NCBI GenBank assembly: GCA_009733775.1
Contig: WOGZ01000175.1
Coordinates: 1 to 64,000, forward strand
Length of the DNA: 64,000 bases
From: Alectoria sarmentosa
Taxonomy: Eukaryota; Ascomycota; Lecanoromycetes; Lecanorales; Parmeliaceae
Direction of reading: 5' to 3'
The position numbers and the translations under genes were made by a program. The notes under the pieces were generated by a model. That model saw nothing but the letters and a program-made list of their open reading frames with translations, made no database searches and was not told the origin of the DNA. Below, piece after piece: positions 49,038 to 62,660 of the stretch; within the stretch, counting starts at the first letter, position 1, and the number at the start of each line of letters is the position of its first letter.

Positions 49038-50771
49038 TCATCGCTTCTTTCCCTTCCCTCCTTTCGTAGGCTTGGAGACCAGCTGTGCGTGACCAAGATC
49101 TTTGATGTGATTGAACAGCTTCGTCTTTGAGGGAAACACAGCCTGACAGGCGGCACACTTGAAGTCTGCTTCGCTTTCTGCATTTGAAGTCGACTTCTGG
49201 GCGGCTTTCTTAGCTCGCTTCTCCTTAGCCTTTCCCATCCTCGGTAGCGCACTCAAGACACTATCTTGGTTCAGCGATTTCGAAGCCAGTGTTTCGGATA
49301 ATTGATCGATGTCTTCGTGTTTTGCCTCTTCTAGACTATTGAGGATACACTCTTGAAATGTTTCACATGTTGTGTGCTCGCCGTCTGAAGAGCTTTCCGG
49401 CGAGTTATTAGCTGCAATTGGGCCTGAGATGTCATCAGGAGACTTTCGAAGGCATTCCTTGGAGCCATTCAGGCTTCCCACCTCGGGCTGTTGGTCGGGC
49501 TCGTCATTTGAGAGACTGATGTCACCACCCTGCTTGAACGCGGTTTCCAAGTTAGGCACTACATCAGCGTCTTCGGAGTTCACGACATTGCTGGCGTCAG
49601 GCTGTTCTGCACTCGTCTCATCTAGCTCCTCGAGATGAAGATCCCTATCTTCCTGCTGCATCTGCCTCTTGAGGTGCTGCACGGCCCTGACATGCTTCCT
49701 GCTCTTCTCGTGGGCTTCGTACTGGTTCTCACTCTTGAAGCTCTTCTTGCACACCACGCACTCAAATTGTTCCTGAGCCGCCCCTTCAGACTCATCAAAT
49801 ATCTCGGGCTCTTGAACCTCGCTGGATTTCATCCATCCTGGCATGGATTCTTGTTGCACCTGCTTTGCTTGGTTTGCTGCCCTCGATCTAGCTGCTTGGG
49901 CGACAGCAGTGTCTTTCAATAGCTTCTGTCGTTCGGCTTCATTCTTTGTGTTCGGTTTGAACCTAGGATCGCGCTTTTTCACGAATGCTACGAGTGATCG
50001 AACCGCGTCGTTGATTTCACGGATACCTTCCTCTCGGAATCGCTTATTTTCTTTTTCCATCATGCGTCTTACTCGTCGATCTGGGGCTTCAGAATAGCGA
50101 TAGACATCCTCCCACGAGAAGCTCTTTCTAGTTGCAAACCCGTTCCATGCAGCATAGAACGGCCTCACAACGTCATCGTAGGCGTCATCGGCGTGGCCGA
50201 AGGAAGGATATGGGATAGGATCAAGCCCCTCCCATTCACAGGCTAACTCCTCTTCCCTTGCAAGAGTATCAAATGTCCGTCTGAGAACAGTGTAAAATCC
50301 CGTATCGGAATCTGTGAGATCTAGTTTCCCGCGAAAATTTGTGAATATCCTCATTATATCATCTGAAGTTGTGATCCGGACGTTGTGTTCAAAATGCTCC
50401 CCGGATATAACGTTGTCGTTACTCAGTATTGCATCTCGATGTGAGTCGTACCAAGCCCTCTCTTGCGGGTCCGACAAAACCTCATAGGCTGACTGCACAT
50501 CTGCGAACTGTTTTGTGGTTGCTTCGACGTTTCCATAATTGCGATCTGGATGGAACTCTAAGGCCTTTTTGCGGTACGCTTTCTTGATACTTGCGCGCGT
50601 GTCAGCTTGGAGACTGGGATTCAGGTCATAGTGCACTCACTCATCCTCAGAAGATTGACGATCAATCCCGAGAAGTTCGTAGTAGCATGTTTTCACCTCA
50701 CCCGTGGCCCGGCGCCCACCTTCCCCAGGTGCGTTGCTACCGCCCGCATTTGATGATTGGTTTGCACCCAT
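49038..50771 (-). CDS. JJJ1: J-domain protein with two C2H2 zinc fingers, Jjj1/DNAJC21 type
   Basis: A cytosolic Hsp70 co-chaperone for late 60S ribosomal subunit maturation in yeast; that role is inferred here. Two exons on the minus strand, 50641-50771 and 49038-50589, joined over a 51-bp intron, give 560 residues. The J domain is at about 28-96 with HPD at 57-59 and the junction falls in SSEDDIKKAYRKK. A charged central region follows. The first U1-like C2H2 finger (CVVCKKSF…H…H) is near 314-337 and the second (CAACQAVF…H…H) at 522-544, just before a basic tail ending GGKGKKR. This domain order is diagnostic for Jjj1. The start is chosen at MGANQSSNAGG. Only about 190 bp upstream remain before the AT-rich block. 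Confidence 0.94.
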
Positions 50772-50960
50772 ACCGCAAGATTATCGCGCATATGATCATG
50801 TCTGGGTTGATGTTTCTGAAAATTCATTAATTTACTTTATGTTCGTTCCGATGAAGGGAAAGCTGAAGTTTGAGACTCGCCAATTATATCAACTCAGTTA
50901 TACCCCTATATTCTTGATCATTGGGAAACTATTGCGAAAAATATGTATTTGACATATTTT
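50772..50960 (-). promoter_or_regulatory. Short upstream region of the JJJ1-type gene
   Basis: About 190 bp of near-normal composition that grade into AT-rich DNA. The promoter must be compact or extend into RIP-altered sequence. No motif assigned. Confidence 0.4.
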
Positions 50961-53900
50961 AAAAAAAGTTAATAAAAAAGCGATATCAAAAACCGGTTTA
51001 AATAAAGTTAAAGCGAAGTTATACACATTTAAATAATTACGTCAAATGTTATCGATTTATTAAAAAAAGATAAAAGTTTTAAAAGAAATAAGTGCAAAAT
51101 TAAAAGAGAAGATAAAAGATTTTCTAAAATAATTACGACTTTATATTATTGCCGTCTTTCAAATATATTATTAATTATATATTTTTTTAAATGTTTTCGT
51201 TAATGTTATTTTATTAAACGATAAAAATATAAATAAAAATAATAACGATAAAAGAGAGAAAAAGAAGAAATAAAATCGAATAATCGAATATCGAAATTTA
51301 AGAATTAAGATTCGATAATCGATAATTAATGTTAAAAATACGATAATTAATTATAAATAACTTATTAAAATTATAATTAACGATAAAATTATAATTAACG
51401 ATATTGTTATATTAATAAAATGTAATAAAATTTCGAAAAAAAAATTTATAATAATAAAATGTAAATAAAGAAAACAAGTAAAAAAAAAAATTATAAATTG
51501 TATATATAATTTTTATATTATGTTATTCTCAGCTATATTATTTTATATCAAAAAACTACGTTAAATTAAATATTAAATTTAAAATTATAATAATTATCTT
51601 TTAACGAAAAGTTTATTTCATTTTTAAAAACTAAATCAAAAATCGAAATTTAATAAAAAAGATATAAAAATTATGAATTTCGAACGATAATATATATAAA
51701 TTTTTATTTTATTTTTAATTTTAAATTCGTTTTATTTTATTATATATTTATTTGATAAAAACTTTTTTATTTAATCATTTTCTTAATTATATATCGTTTA
51801 AAAATTTGAAAAAAAGTATTAATTAATTTTAAGAAAATTTATTCTTTCGATTATGTTAATATTGAAATTTAATTAAATAAATATAATATTTTAAATCGAG
51901 AAAAAGATTCGAAATGCAATTTATCGATATTCTCGAATTTGAAAATTCGAATAATAATATATATCGCGATGAAAAAATTTACGTTTCTTCGTTAAAACGT
52001 CGAAAAATTTAATTAAATAAATGCGAAAAAACGAAGTGCGATCGTGAAATTGAAAATATAAATTACGATCGTGAAATTAAAAAAACGAAATGCGAGAAAA
52101 CGAATTGCGATCGTGAAATTAAAAAAGATATTAAAAAGAATATTTTAAAAAATAAAACGTTTAAATATTAAAGAATTTTATTATAAATATTTAAAATCAA
52201 CGTTTATTCAAAATCGATGATTTAAGTTTCAACGTCGATTAATTATATAAATTTTTTAAAATCTTTAAAATATTTTTTACGATTTTTATATTCGAACATT
52301 TTTTAATTATTTTAAATCTTTTTCGCTAAACTTTCGAATAGTTTCGTTAATTAATATAAGATTTTTTTCAAAATTTTATATAAAATAAAGCTTTTCATTT
52401 TTATTTTCTTTCGTTAATTATCGCGTTTTTTTATATATATATTCGAGCGAAAACTTTCTTTCGCATCGTGCTTTAATTCTCAATTTTCGAATATAAAAAT
52501 TCGTTTAAAATTTCGTAAAATTGAATATTTTCATTAAACTTAATTTCCAATTTATATAAATTCTTAATTAATAATTTAAAATTTTGAATTTTTTAAATTT
52601 CACTTTCTTATTCTTTAATTTCAAAATAAAAAATTTCTTTAAAATAAATTCTTTAAAAATCGATTTAAAATTTAAAAATCTCGATTTTATTTTAATTATA
52701 AAAGAATATTTAAATTTCTCGATCGTTTTAATTTTTATACTTTTTATATTTTTCGACGTTTTATTAAAATCGAAATACATTTTTTACGTAATTATTTATA
52801 ATTATATTTCGAGTTATTACGAAATTATAATTTTTGAAACATTTTTAAATTTTATTTTAAATACTTTATTTCTCGATTTTCTTTATAATAATTTTCTTTA
52901 AAATTTTAATTTTCGATATTTATTATTATTATAATTTTTCTCTTTTTATCGAAATCGAAATTTCGTTATAATATATTTTTGAATTTAATTTTATTTTCAT
53001 TATTTTTTTTATTATCGAAATTGTTTTCACTCTCGTTTTTCTCGATTTTTTTTTTTAATTTTAAATAAAAAATTCAATTAATTAACACACTCGATTTCGA
53101 TTTAAATTTTTAAATTTTCGAAATTAAATTAAAAATATCGACTTTTATTTTATTTTATAAAGATTTAATTATAATAATTAAAAAATATCTTTTACGTCGT
53201 GTTTAAACTTTTTATAAAAAACATTATCGATTTAATAACAATATCGATTTTTAAATTCTCGATTAACGAATCGTAATTATTATTTTAAATTATACATTAT
53301 TATTTTTTATAGATTTATTCGATTTTTATTTAATAGTATATTTTTAATAATATAAATTATATTATATTTTAAAGTCTCATTCACACTTTTAATGTGAAAA
53401 AATTGAGAAATTTCGAACGTTATTTAATAAAATTACTTTTTAAAATTATTAAACGCTTTAAAAGATTTTATCTTATAAAAATAAAAATATAATAAAATAT
53501 TTATAAAAAATAATAAAATACGCGACTCTTCGCTCGACTTTAATTAAATTAAATTTCATAGTTTTTATTATTTAAACGTCGAATAAACTTAAATCGATTA
53601 ACGAAAATAATTTTATATTATTTGCGTTTATTTTATTTAGATATTTATTAATTTTAAATAACGATTTATTATAATAACATTTTAATGTCGTTGAATTTTC
53701 GTTTATTTATCGATTTGAGATTTGCAAAATTATAAATTAAATATCTTTTATCGTTTTTTTTATTTTTTTATTTTTTATTATAATTTTTATTAAAAAATCG
53801 TTTATACATTTTTTTATAATTAATAACAAGTAAAAAAAAATATTAAATAACAATTTAATAAACGAATCGAAATAATTATAAAAATCGTTTTAAATTAAAA

Positions 53901-56900
53901 TTAAAATTTTTAATTTTTTCGATGCGTGAAAAAATATAAAACGTGAAAAGAAATTTTCGAGCATTATAATTCAATAATGAAAGAAAAATGTTTTTATATT
54001 AAAATTAATTAATAATCGAATTCTTTTATCGCTTAAATTTAATTTAATTAATAATAATTTTTTTTTTAAAAACAAGCTTATAATTAAAATAATACTTTTA
54101 AAAATGCGTTTAATTTAATTTTAAAAAACAATTTTTTAAATAATAAAATTAGTCGTTTCATTTTTAATAAATCATTTATTAATAAAAAACTTTTTCGAAA
54201 TTTATACTTTCTTCAAATTATTTATTCGTAATTTTGAAATATTATATTTATAAATAATATTTCATTAATAAAAAATTTGATTTATTTAATTTACGTTTTA
54301 ATTTAAAATTGTTATCTTAATTAATTAAAACGAAAATCGACGAGAAGATGAAACATGTTTTTTATATTTTCGATTTAAGTTTATAAAATAAAAGTTAAAT
54401 ATATTTTTCTTAAAACGATATTAAAAGTATTTATAAAAAAAAATATAAAATATAAAATAAAAAGTATTAACTTTCGAAATAAGATTTTTTTAATTTTGAA
54501 TATTATTTGAATAATAATAATATATACGTTAAATTTATAAATTCTTATAATTAAAGACTTTATTTTTTAATTTGTTAAAATTTAAATTCGTATTTTTTTT
54601 ATTTTTTAACGTTTAACTTAAAGACGAAAAATTAAGATTTTATAATTTTAATATATTTTTCGACATCTTTTTAAAAAATTCTATTTCTTTTCTTTCGAAT
54701 TTTTTTATCGAGATTTTTTTATATTTTCGATTATTTTTTTTTTAAAATTTTTTTTTTTTTTTTTTTTTTATTATATTAAAAATTATAAATCGATTTTCAA
54801 TTTTCTTATTTTATTGAATATTATACGATTTTTTTTAATGTAAATCTCGATTTTATTAATGAATTTTCTATCGATCGATAAATCTCTCAATTTCATATTT
54901 ATTTTTAATCGTTAATTCGTTTTCATCGATTATTAATTCTTAATCTTCTTTCTTTAATCTTTAATATAAATTTTCCTTCTTTAATATAAATTCGAATATA
55001 ACGATAATTTTTTTTAATTTTTTAAATTTTTTTTAATTTTCGAAAATTTTCGAAAATTTCAATTTATAAATTAAATTTTTTCATTATTTAAAAATTTAAT
55101 AAAAATTCGTTCTTTAATTAAATAATTTAATATTTTCTAAATTGAAAAATTTATATTTTTAATAAAGTTTTATATAAATTTTATTATTAAGTTTTATAAT
55201 TAAAAACTTATATTTTTTATTATATTTATTTTTTATTTTCGCGACGATAAAAATAAAAAAGTCGATAATTTTTTATCGTCGATTAATCGATTTATCTTTT
55301 AATAGCGACGTTATTAATATTTATTTCATTATTTAATTTTATATTATAAACGATTTTATCAAAATCTTTTTTATCGAAAAATTAATTAAAACTTTTTTTT
55401 TTAAAATAATAAAAATCTTATTTTACGAAATGTTAAAATCATAAATAATATAAAAACGTAAAACAATTTTCATAATTTAATTAATTCTTTTAAATTGCTT
55501 ATTAATTTGCGAATAATAAATAATAAATTTATTAATTTAATTCTTAAAGTAAAGAAAATAACTTTTTAAAAATCGAAAAAAAAATTCGAATCATGATTTA
55601 AAATCGTAATTCGCGAAATTTCTCAATTCGTAATTTTTTTTAATAACATTATCGTTTATTTTATTACGTTTCAAATGATCTTTTCGACGACGCTTATTAT
55701 TATTTTCAAAAATTTATATATTATATTTATTAAAACGTTATTTTCGTTTTTCAAAAAAAAAGAGAATTAAAATGAAATTTATTTTAATCGTATAAAAACT
55801 TGCAAACGACGTTATTATTAATTTCAAAGATTTATAAAACGCGTGTTTAATAATTTAATTTAATTAATATTGCGTATAATGCAATTTTTTTTTAAATCTT
55901 TAAATTAAATATTTTATATAATAATTTTCGACGATTCGTTCGTAAATTTTATAAAAGTTATTATAATTTTAAAAATTTAATGTTAATTTCAATATCTTTT
56001 ATTTTATAACATTGAAAATATAAAAATCTTTTTTTAAAATTGAATAAATCGCGATAATAAACGAGTTTCTTTTATTACATAAATTAAATATTAAAAACTT
56101 TATTATTTTTACAAACTTTTTATCTTCGAACAAACGATTTCTTTATTATAATTAAAACTTATAAATTTAAAATCATTTTTTACTTTCTTTATACGTTTTT
56201 TCATTTTTAATTAAAAAATTTAAAAAATTTTCATTAAAGTGAAAATATAAATATTAAATTTATTAAACACATTAAGTTCGTTAATTTTACATTTTTTTTT
56301 TTCATTTACGAAGAAATATAAAAAAAATATTTAAAATTACGTTTTTTTTTTCTTTTTTTTTTCGCATATTTAAATTGAATTGCGAAACGCATTTAAAAAC
56401 TCTCATAAATTTTACATTTATTCGATTCGAAAATGAGAAAAAAAGTATAATTTATTATACGATATTTATAATAACAAAATAATTTATAAAAATAATTGTT
56501 TTTTTTTTCGAATTTTTAATTTAATATATAAAAAATCTTTTTTAATATTTATATTAAAGTTGTAATTTTTAATTTCGTAAATTAATATTTTAATTTCGTA
56601 AAATTGAAAGCTTCGATAAAAATATAATATATTAAATATTTACTTTTAAGTTTTTTTTTAAAAATTATCGAAAACGTAATATAAAATTATTTCGAATTTA
56701 TATTTTTTAAATTAATCGAAATTAATATAAAATTAACGTATTAAATTATAATTATAATTATAATAATAAATTTTTATAATAAACTTTTTTTTGAAAAATC
56801 TCGAAAGTTTTATTCTTTTTTTAAAAAAAAAATATTTAAATGTTTTTAATATATGTTTTTTAAATTCGATTTTTTTTATATAAATAAACGTTTAAAAAAC

Positions 56901-59170
56901 TTAATTTTTAAACGTTATAATAATTTAAAAATTTAAATAAAATATTATATACTTTTTCGCAATTAATTCGTTATTCTTTTATAAATTTTCAAAATTTTTA
57001 ATATTTCTAAAAAATATATTTCTTAAATCACGACTTTTTTTTTTAAATATTTATAAATTTAAAGTTATTGATCTTTTAACTTAATAAAATAACCAATAAA
57101 TAATTTAAATAAAAATTTATTAATTTAATAAAATTTTTTAATTTCGTCAAAAATCGAAAAATCGTTTTTAAATACTCGAAACGTTTTTTTATTATTTACG
57201 AAAAAATGATTATATTATTAATATAACATTTTACGAAATAACGATATTAATATAAAAATTTATTCATTTTTTTAATTATAAAACATCGAGTTTTTGAAGT
57301 TTATAATTATTATATTAAAGTATTCGAATTCGCGATACGATATAATAATAAATTTTTATCGATAATCTTTTAATATCAAAAAAAAATAAGATTAATTATT
57401 ATAATTAACGACGAAAATAAAAATACATTTTTGAATTATCATGATAATATCGTTTTATAACGATAAAAAATAATTATTAAATATTATAATTTTATTAAAA
57501 CTTCGAATATTAACGACGACTCTTTTTTTTCGTTCGAAATTTCTTTTTCGAATTTACGTATATAATTTTATATACGATAAAGATTAAAAAGATAAAAAGT
57601 GTTAATTTCGAAAATTAATTCGATTTTTTTTAAATATACATTTTATCGAACTTTTTATCGATTAATCTTTTAATTTCGTTATCGAAAATTGTTAATTAAT
57701 AAAAATAAATATTTATATTTATTTTAATTCGAACAAATCGATTATATTTTTAATATTTTTTCAAATTTTAAAGTCTTTTTTCACGATTCGACGTATAATA
57801 TTTATATATTCGCGTTTATCGTAAATTATTATTTCGTTAAAAACTAAATTTTTAAAAAAAAATCGATTAAAACTTTCTTAAATATTAATTTCAAATTCAA
57901 TAATTTTATTAAATTTATAATTATAAATTCATTATTTTTAATAATCTTTATTATCAAAAAATTAAAAAATAAATATATTAAATTATTTTAAACATTTATA
58001 AAAATAACACTTGCGTTTACGAAACGAGAATATATTTTTTTTATTTCGAATTTAAAAATAAAATTTCGATCGAAAAGAAAATATTTATCGCGTAAAGAAA
58101 TTTTCACAATTTTAAATATTTTAAATAAAATCATTTATCGACGTTTCGAGCGTATAATTTTTCGAATTCACACATTATTTCGAATAATAATTTAAATAAA
58201 AATGATAATATTTTCACATTTTATAAAAAAAAGTTTATTTCGAAATATTATTAATTATATTCTCAAAATTGAAAATATTTATAATTATCAAAAAACTCGT
58301 TTTTAAAGTATTTATTATATATATATCTTTAATAATTTTTTTCAAAATTGAGATTTTGTTATTAATTTCGCTTTTTACAAAAAACGAAAAATTAAATTAT
58401 TCATTAATAAAATATATATTAAAATTAATTTCTCGCAATGTTATTAAAACTTTATATTTATTTAATTTAAATTCGAAAATGATTTTTTTCAAGAAATTTA
58501 TTAATTATATTTATAAAATTTATTATATTTAAATATTTATATTTAATTAATATTTTTATTATAAAATTTATTAATTTCGTAAAATAATATTATAATCGAA
58601 AAATTATATAAAAAATAAAAAAAAGTAATATCGAAAATGTAATTATATATAATTTTTATAAAAATAACTAATTAACTTATATATTATTAATAAACATTTA
58701 TATTATTTTTACATTTTGAATCGCATTAAATTATAAGTTTTTTGCGTAATTAAATTACGATTTTTAATTTTTAATACGTTTTTCATTTTCAAATCATTTA
58801 ACATTTTTAAAATATATCGTTTACGTAAGTTAAAAATTATTATTATAATAATATTTAATGAAAGATTTTATTAACTATTATCGTTTTCGTTTTATATATT
58901 AATCGAGTTTAAGTTATTAAATTAATTTTAAATATAATATTTCGCGATATCGTATCGTAAGATTTTTCAACTTTATTAAAATAAATTAACAAATTCGTAA
59001 TTAATATTTCGTATAAATAAATCTTTTTACTAATTTTAATAATATATTTATAACGTTATAAGTTTAAAATTATAATATAATATATTAAATACTTAATTTA
59101 TAATATTGTTAAAAATATTATTATTAATAAATTAAATATAAAATGAAATCTTAATTTATTTATTATTTAA
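50961..59170. other. AT-rich, RIP-degraded DNA without recognised domains
   Basis: 8.2 kb of very AT-rich sequence with stops in all frames. The longest open frames (plus 52584-52901, minus 52568-52780) overlap each other on opposite strands and are Phe/Ile/Lys/Asn rich, as expected from AT-rich noise. It is probably ruined transposons, but I could not read an RT, integrase or transposase motif in it. Confidence 0.6.
52021..52130 (+). repeat. Short degenerate tandem repeat, CGATCGTGAAATT units
   Basis: Exact CGATCGTGAAATT occurs at 52039, 52066 and 52108. The spacings (27 and 42 bp) are multiples of three, and one frame reads repeated CDREI / YDREI / CDREI with Lys and Thr between. It may be a remnant of a repetitive protein tail such as a Gag C-terminus. 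Confidence 0.6.
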
Positions 59171-59203
59171 TTTTATGATTAAGTGAAATGTTAAAGACTT
59201 AAT

Positions 59204-59345
59204 GTGTATATAATAACTTATATTAATAATATATAAAAAAATCTATTTATGAAAAGTAATTACAAAAAACGATATTACGAAAAAAATGCGCACTCGTTAA
59301 AACGCTAAGTTAAATATAAACTAGCGCGAATATAAAAGTATATTA
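59204..59345. repeat. Dispersed repeat shared with 43203-43345; possible gypsy LTR part
   Basis: It matches the block at 43203-43345 by eye. Its position at the left end of the minus-strand gypsy-like element is where that element's 3' LTR would be expected. TG…CA ends were not fixed. Confidence 0.45.
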
Positions 59346-60879
59346 TATATATCGAATATATTAAATATTAATGTAAATATAATATAAATATATAAAAAAT
59401 ATATAATATAAGCTTATAAGAAAGAAATTATAACATTATTTCTTTTATTAAAATCGAAGCTTCTGCGACGTTTTTAACACGTTTAAACGTAAACGAAATA
59501 ACGTTTTTAATCGCTATAACTTAATATTTCGATTCGAATTCGAAATCGTTATAAGCGAAGAAATTATATATTAATAATATTAATAAAAAACTTTATTCGA
59601 ATGATTTTTCGAACGAAAAATAAAATATAAATTTATTTAAATATTTATAATAATAATCGACGATTAAATTAAAACTTTTTATCGCGTTAATAAATAATTA
59701 TCATAATAAATTATTATAAGCTTTTAATTCGATATATTTAATTTTATACATAAAATATTTCTTTTTATTTATAATAAAATCTTTTATTTTTTCATCGATT
59801 TTAAATTCGAAACTTTTTTTAATTTTTCATATTTCACTCTTCTCGTCGATATCGATAAATGATAATAAAGTTATGCGTTATTTTGAAAAAAAATCATTAT
59901 TATTAAAATAAAATAATTATAAATAAAAAATGAGATAAAATCTTTTTATTAACGTTGATATTTTCAAATAATATATTAAATTATCGTATACTTTAATAAT
60001 TTTAAAAGATTTTAAATTTTTATAATCAAATAATTTATTTAATTTCATCGTTTTAATGTTACGATTATTTAGCATTATTATATTATTTATTATAAATTTC
60101 GAAATTAATATACGATATCGATTAATTTTTTTTTTATAAAGCTCGAAATTATTCGAGTTATTTTTTAATATAATATCTTATTCGATTTATTTTATTTATA
60201 AAAATATCGACGAATTGAATTTTTCTTTTAACTTTTTAACTAATAAACTACTTTCAAAAACTAAAAGATTTTAACTTTAATCGAGAAATATATTCTTTAA
60301 TTAGAAAAAAAGAAAATACATTTATAAAAGTGTTTTTATTTAAATTTATTTCAAATTTTACAAGCGAAAATTCACTCACTCAATCGTTTTAATTATAATT
60401 AATATATACTCGCAAAAATTATTTAAATAACGCATTAACATTTTCGATTTGATTGTTTATTTTAAAATAAAAAGCAATGAAAAAGAATGATTTTATTCTC
60501 ACTTTATAACATAATTCTTTTTAAAAATATGCTATAAATTATATATCGCGATTAAAGATAATAAAGAAGAAATATTCTTTCTTTTATTAAATTTATTCGA
60601 TAAAAACTTATATAATCGCTTTCATTTCGAAAAAGTTTAAAAATATAAATTTTTTCTTTTTGAAAAATCTGTTTATCACAATTATAATATTTTAATATAA
60701 ACGATTATATTTTAAATAAATTGATAAAGAAATAATGAAATCGATAAAAATGTTTTATTAATAATAATTTAACATGAATAAAGATTTTAATAATTCTTAT
60801 TTACCTTCACGATAAGTTTTTAATCTTTTATAAATATAATAACTTTTTATATAATGTGTTATTAAATTTGTTATTTTAA

Positions 60880-61065
60880 ATTAATAATAATAACGTAATA
60901 ATCTATTATAAATAAATGATTTATTTACGTGTTTATTAAAAAACGTATCGTATATATCTTTAATAATCTTAATGCGTAAATTCGAATCGTTTAATATATA
61001 AAATTTATCGTTTATATATAATAAATCGTTATAAATTTTATAATCTCTCAATTCGAATTTAATTT
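60880..61065 (-). pseudogene. Gypsy integrase N-terminal region remnant
   Basis: The minus-strand frame reads LRDYKIYNDLLYINDKFYIL, then SNLRIKIIKDIYDTFF and KHVNKSF. This corresponds to the segment leading into the HHCC zinc-binding motif of gypsy integrases, with the first His decayed to Tyr. Confidence 0.65.
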
Positions 61066-62089
61066 TATTTTTAATAATATTTAAAAGAAATTTTCTTTAA
61101 TTTAAAATCTTTACTTGAATAATATTTTAAATAACGTTATTATATTCATAAACGCTTTTTATTTAACGCAATAAGTTCGAAACTTTAATTATAAAAACTT
61201 TCGTTAATTCAATATTTGATTTTTCTTTAAAAGTCTTTATTAAAGATTTTGATAATAATTTTACACTTAATTTCTCATTATCGATATTATTTTATTCGCT
61301 AAATTTATATATTATTGTAATCAAATAAATCACATTTTATTTTATTTTATTTAATAATATAAAAATAAATTGTGTTGCATTCTTTACTTTCTTATTTAAA
61401 TTGTCATTTTTGAAAATAATTTAATAACGATATTGCGTATAATTATTATTATCATTCTCCGAATTTTTTTTTACTCTTTATATTAAATTATCGAATTTAA
61501 TACTTTGTTTTTCAAGACGATACGTGATGCGAAAATTAAATTTTAATAAAATTTTTATTTATTTAACTTGACGCGAATTAATTACTTCGATGATATAAAA
61601 TATTATAAATTTTTATAAATTAAAACGATTTGAATGAGATTTTTTATAAAAATTATCGCGAATTTTAAATATTACTCTTCAAACGCACGAATTATAATTA
61701 TAAATTCTTTATTATAAATATCGTAATTATATTTTATTAAAGACCTTTTTTTAAAAAGAAATGCGACAAATTTTAAAATTTTATCGGTTTTTTTTATAAC
61801 AATATGGTAATTATTATATAATTAAATACATTAATCTTCAATCACGTTTTTTTATTTAAATCGAAATGAATAAATATAAATGCGATAATAATTTTTTTTT
61901 TAAATGCATTAAATGCGAGTTGCTCGAATTTATTCTTTATTTAAAAATATATAAAAAAAAAAATTTATTTGATATATGTGAGATTAATAAAAAATATAAC
62001 AATTTTTAAATATTTTAAAATAAATTTACGATAAAAGTTGATAAAGTTTAAAAATGTTTACACATTTTTAATATAACGAGATTTTCTTT

Positions 62090-62660
62090 ATTACGTAATC
62101 GTGTTAATTTTTTTAAAATTTATTTCGATTTCATCGATAATAATAATAAAATCAAAATATTTAATTTTAATAATATAAAAGTCGCATTTATTAATATTAA
62201 AATAAAGGTTAATTTGTTGAAATTTTTTAAAAATTTTCTTTACGTGAAAAACGTGCTCTTTTTTAATATTATTATAAATAAAAATATTATCAAAATACGC
62301 TATATCAAAAACGTTTAAATATTTCTTTAATACATTATTAATAAACGTTTAAAATATGATAAAAGCGTTATATAAATTAATTATTATTATTATATACTTA
62401 TAAAAGTTATATCTCGTAAAAAAGATTATCTTTTTTTTATAATTTTCTTTTGTTCGAATCTCGTTAAAGATAATTATAATATCGAATTTATTATAAATTT
62501 AAATTGCGCAAAATTTGATAAAAGTTTATTTAATTAACGACGATGCGTTTCGATTAAAAATGATGAAAGCATTAAAAGCTCGATAATCGATATAAAATTT
62601 AAATTCTTCATTTAACTTTTTTATAATGAAAACGAAAACGACGTAAAGCGATATATTAAA
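62090..62660 (-). pseudogene. Gypsy reverse transcriptase remnant
   Basis: The minus-strand frame shows KKLNEEFKFYIDYRAFNAF (gypsy KxxGxxRxCxDYRxLN block), then KFDIIIIFNEIR (catalytic D region), TRYNFYKY, NLYNAFIIF (the LCNAPATF block) and YFDNIFIYN at about 62271-62297, the YLDDILIYS catalytic box with the second Asp lost. Stops interrupt the frame. Confidence 0.85.

Noticed and set aside
52584..52901. A 105-residue open frame in the AT-rich right part
   Set aside because: Phe/Ile/Leu/Lys composition, an overlapping open frame on the other strand, and no domain; expected by chance in such AT-rich DNA.
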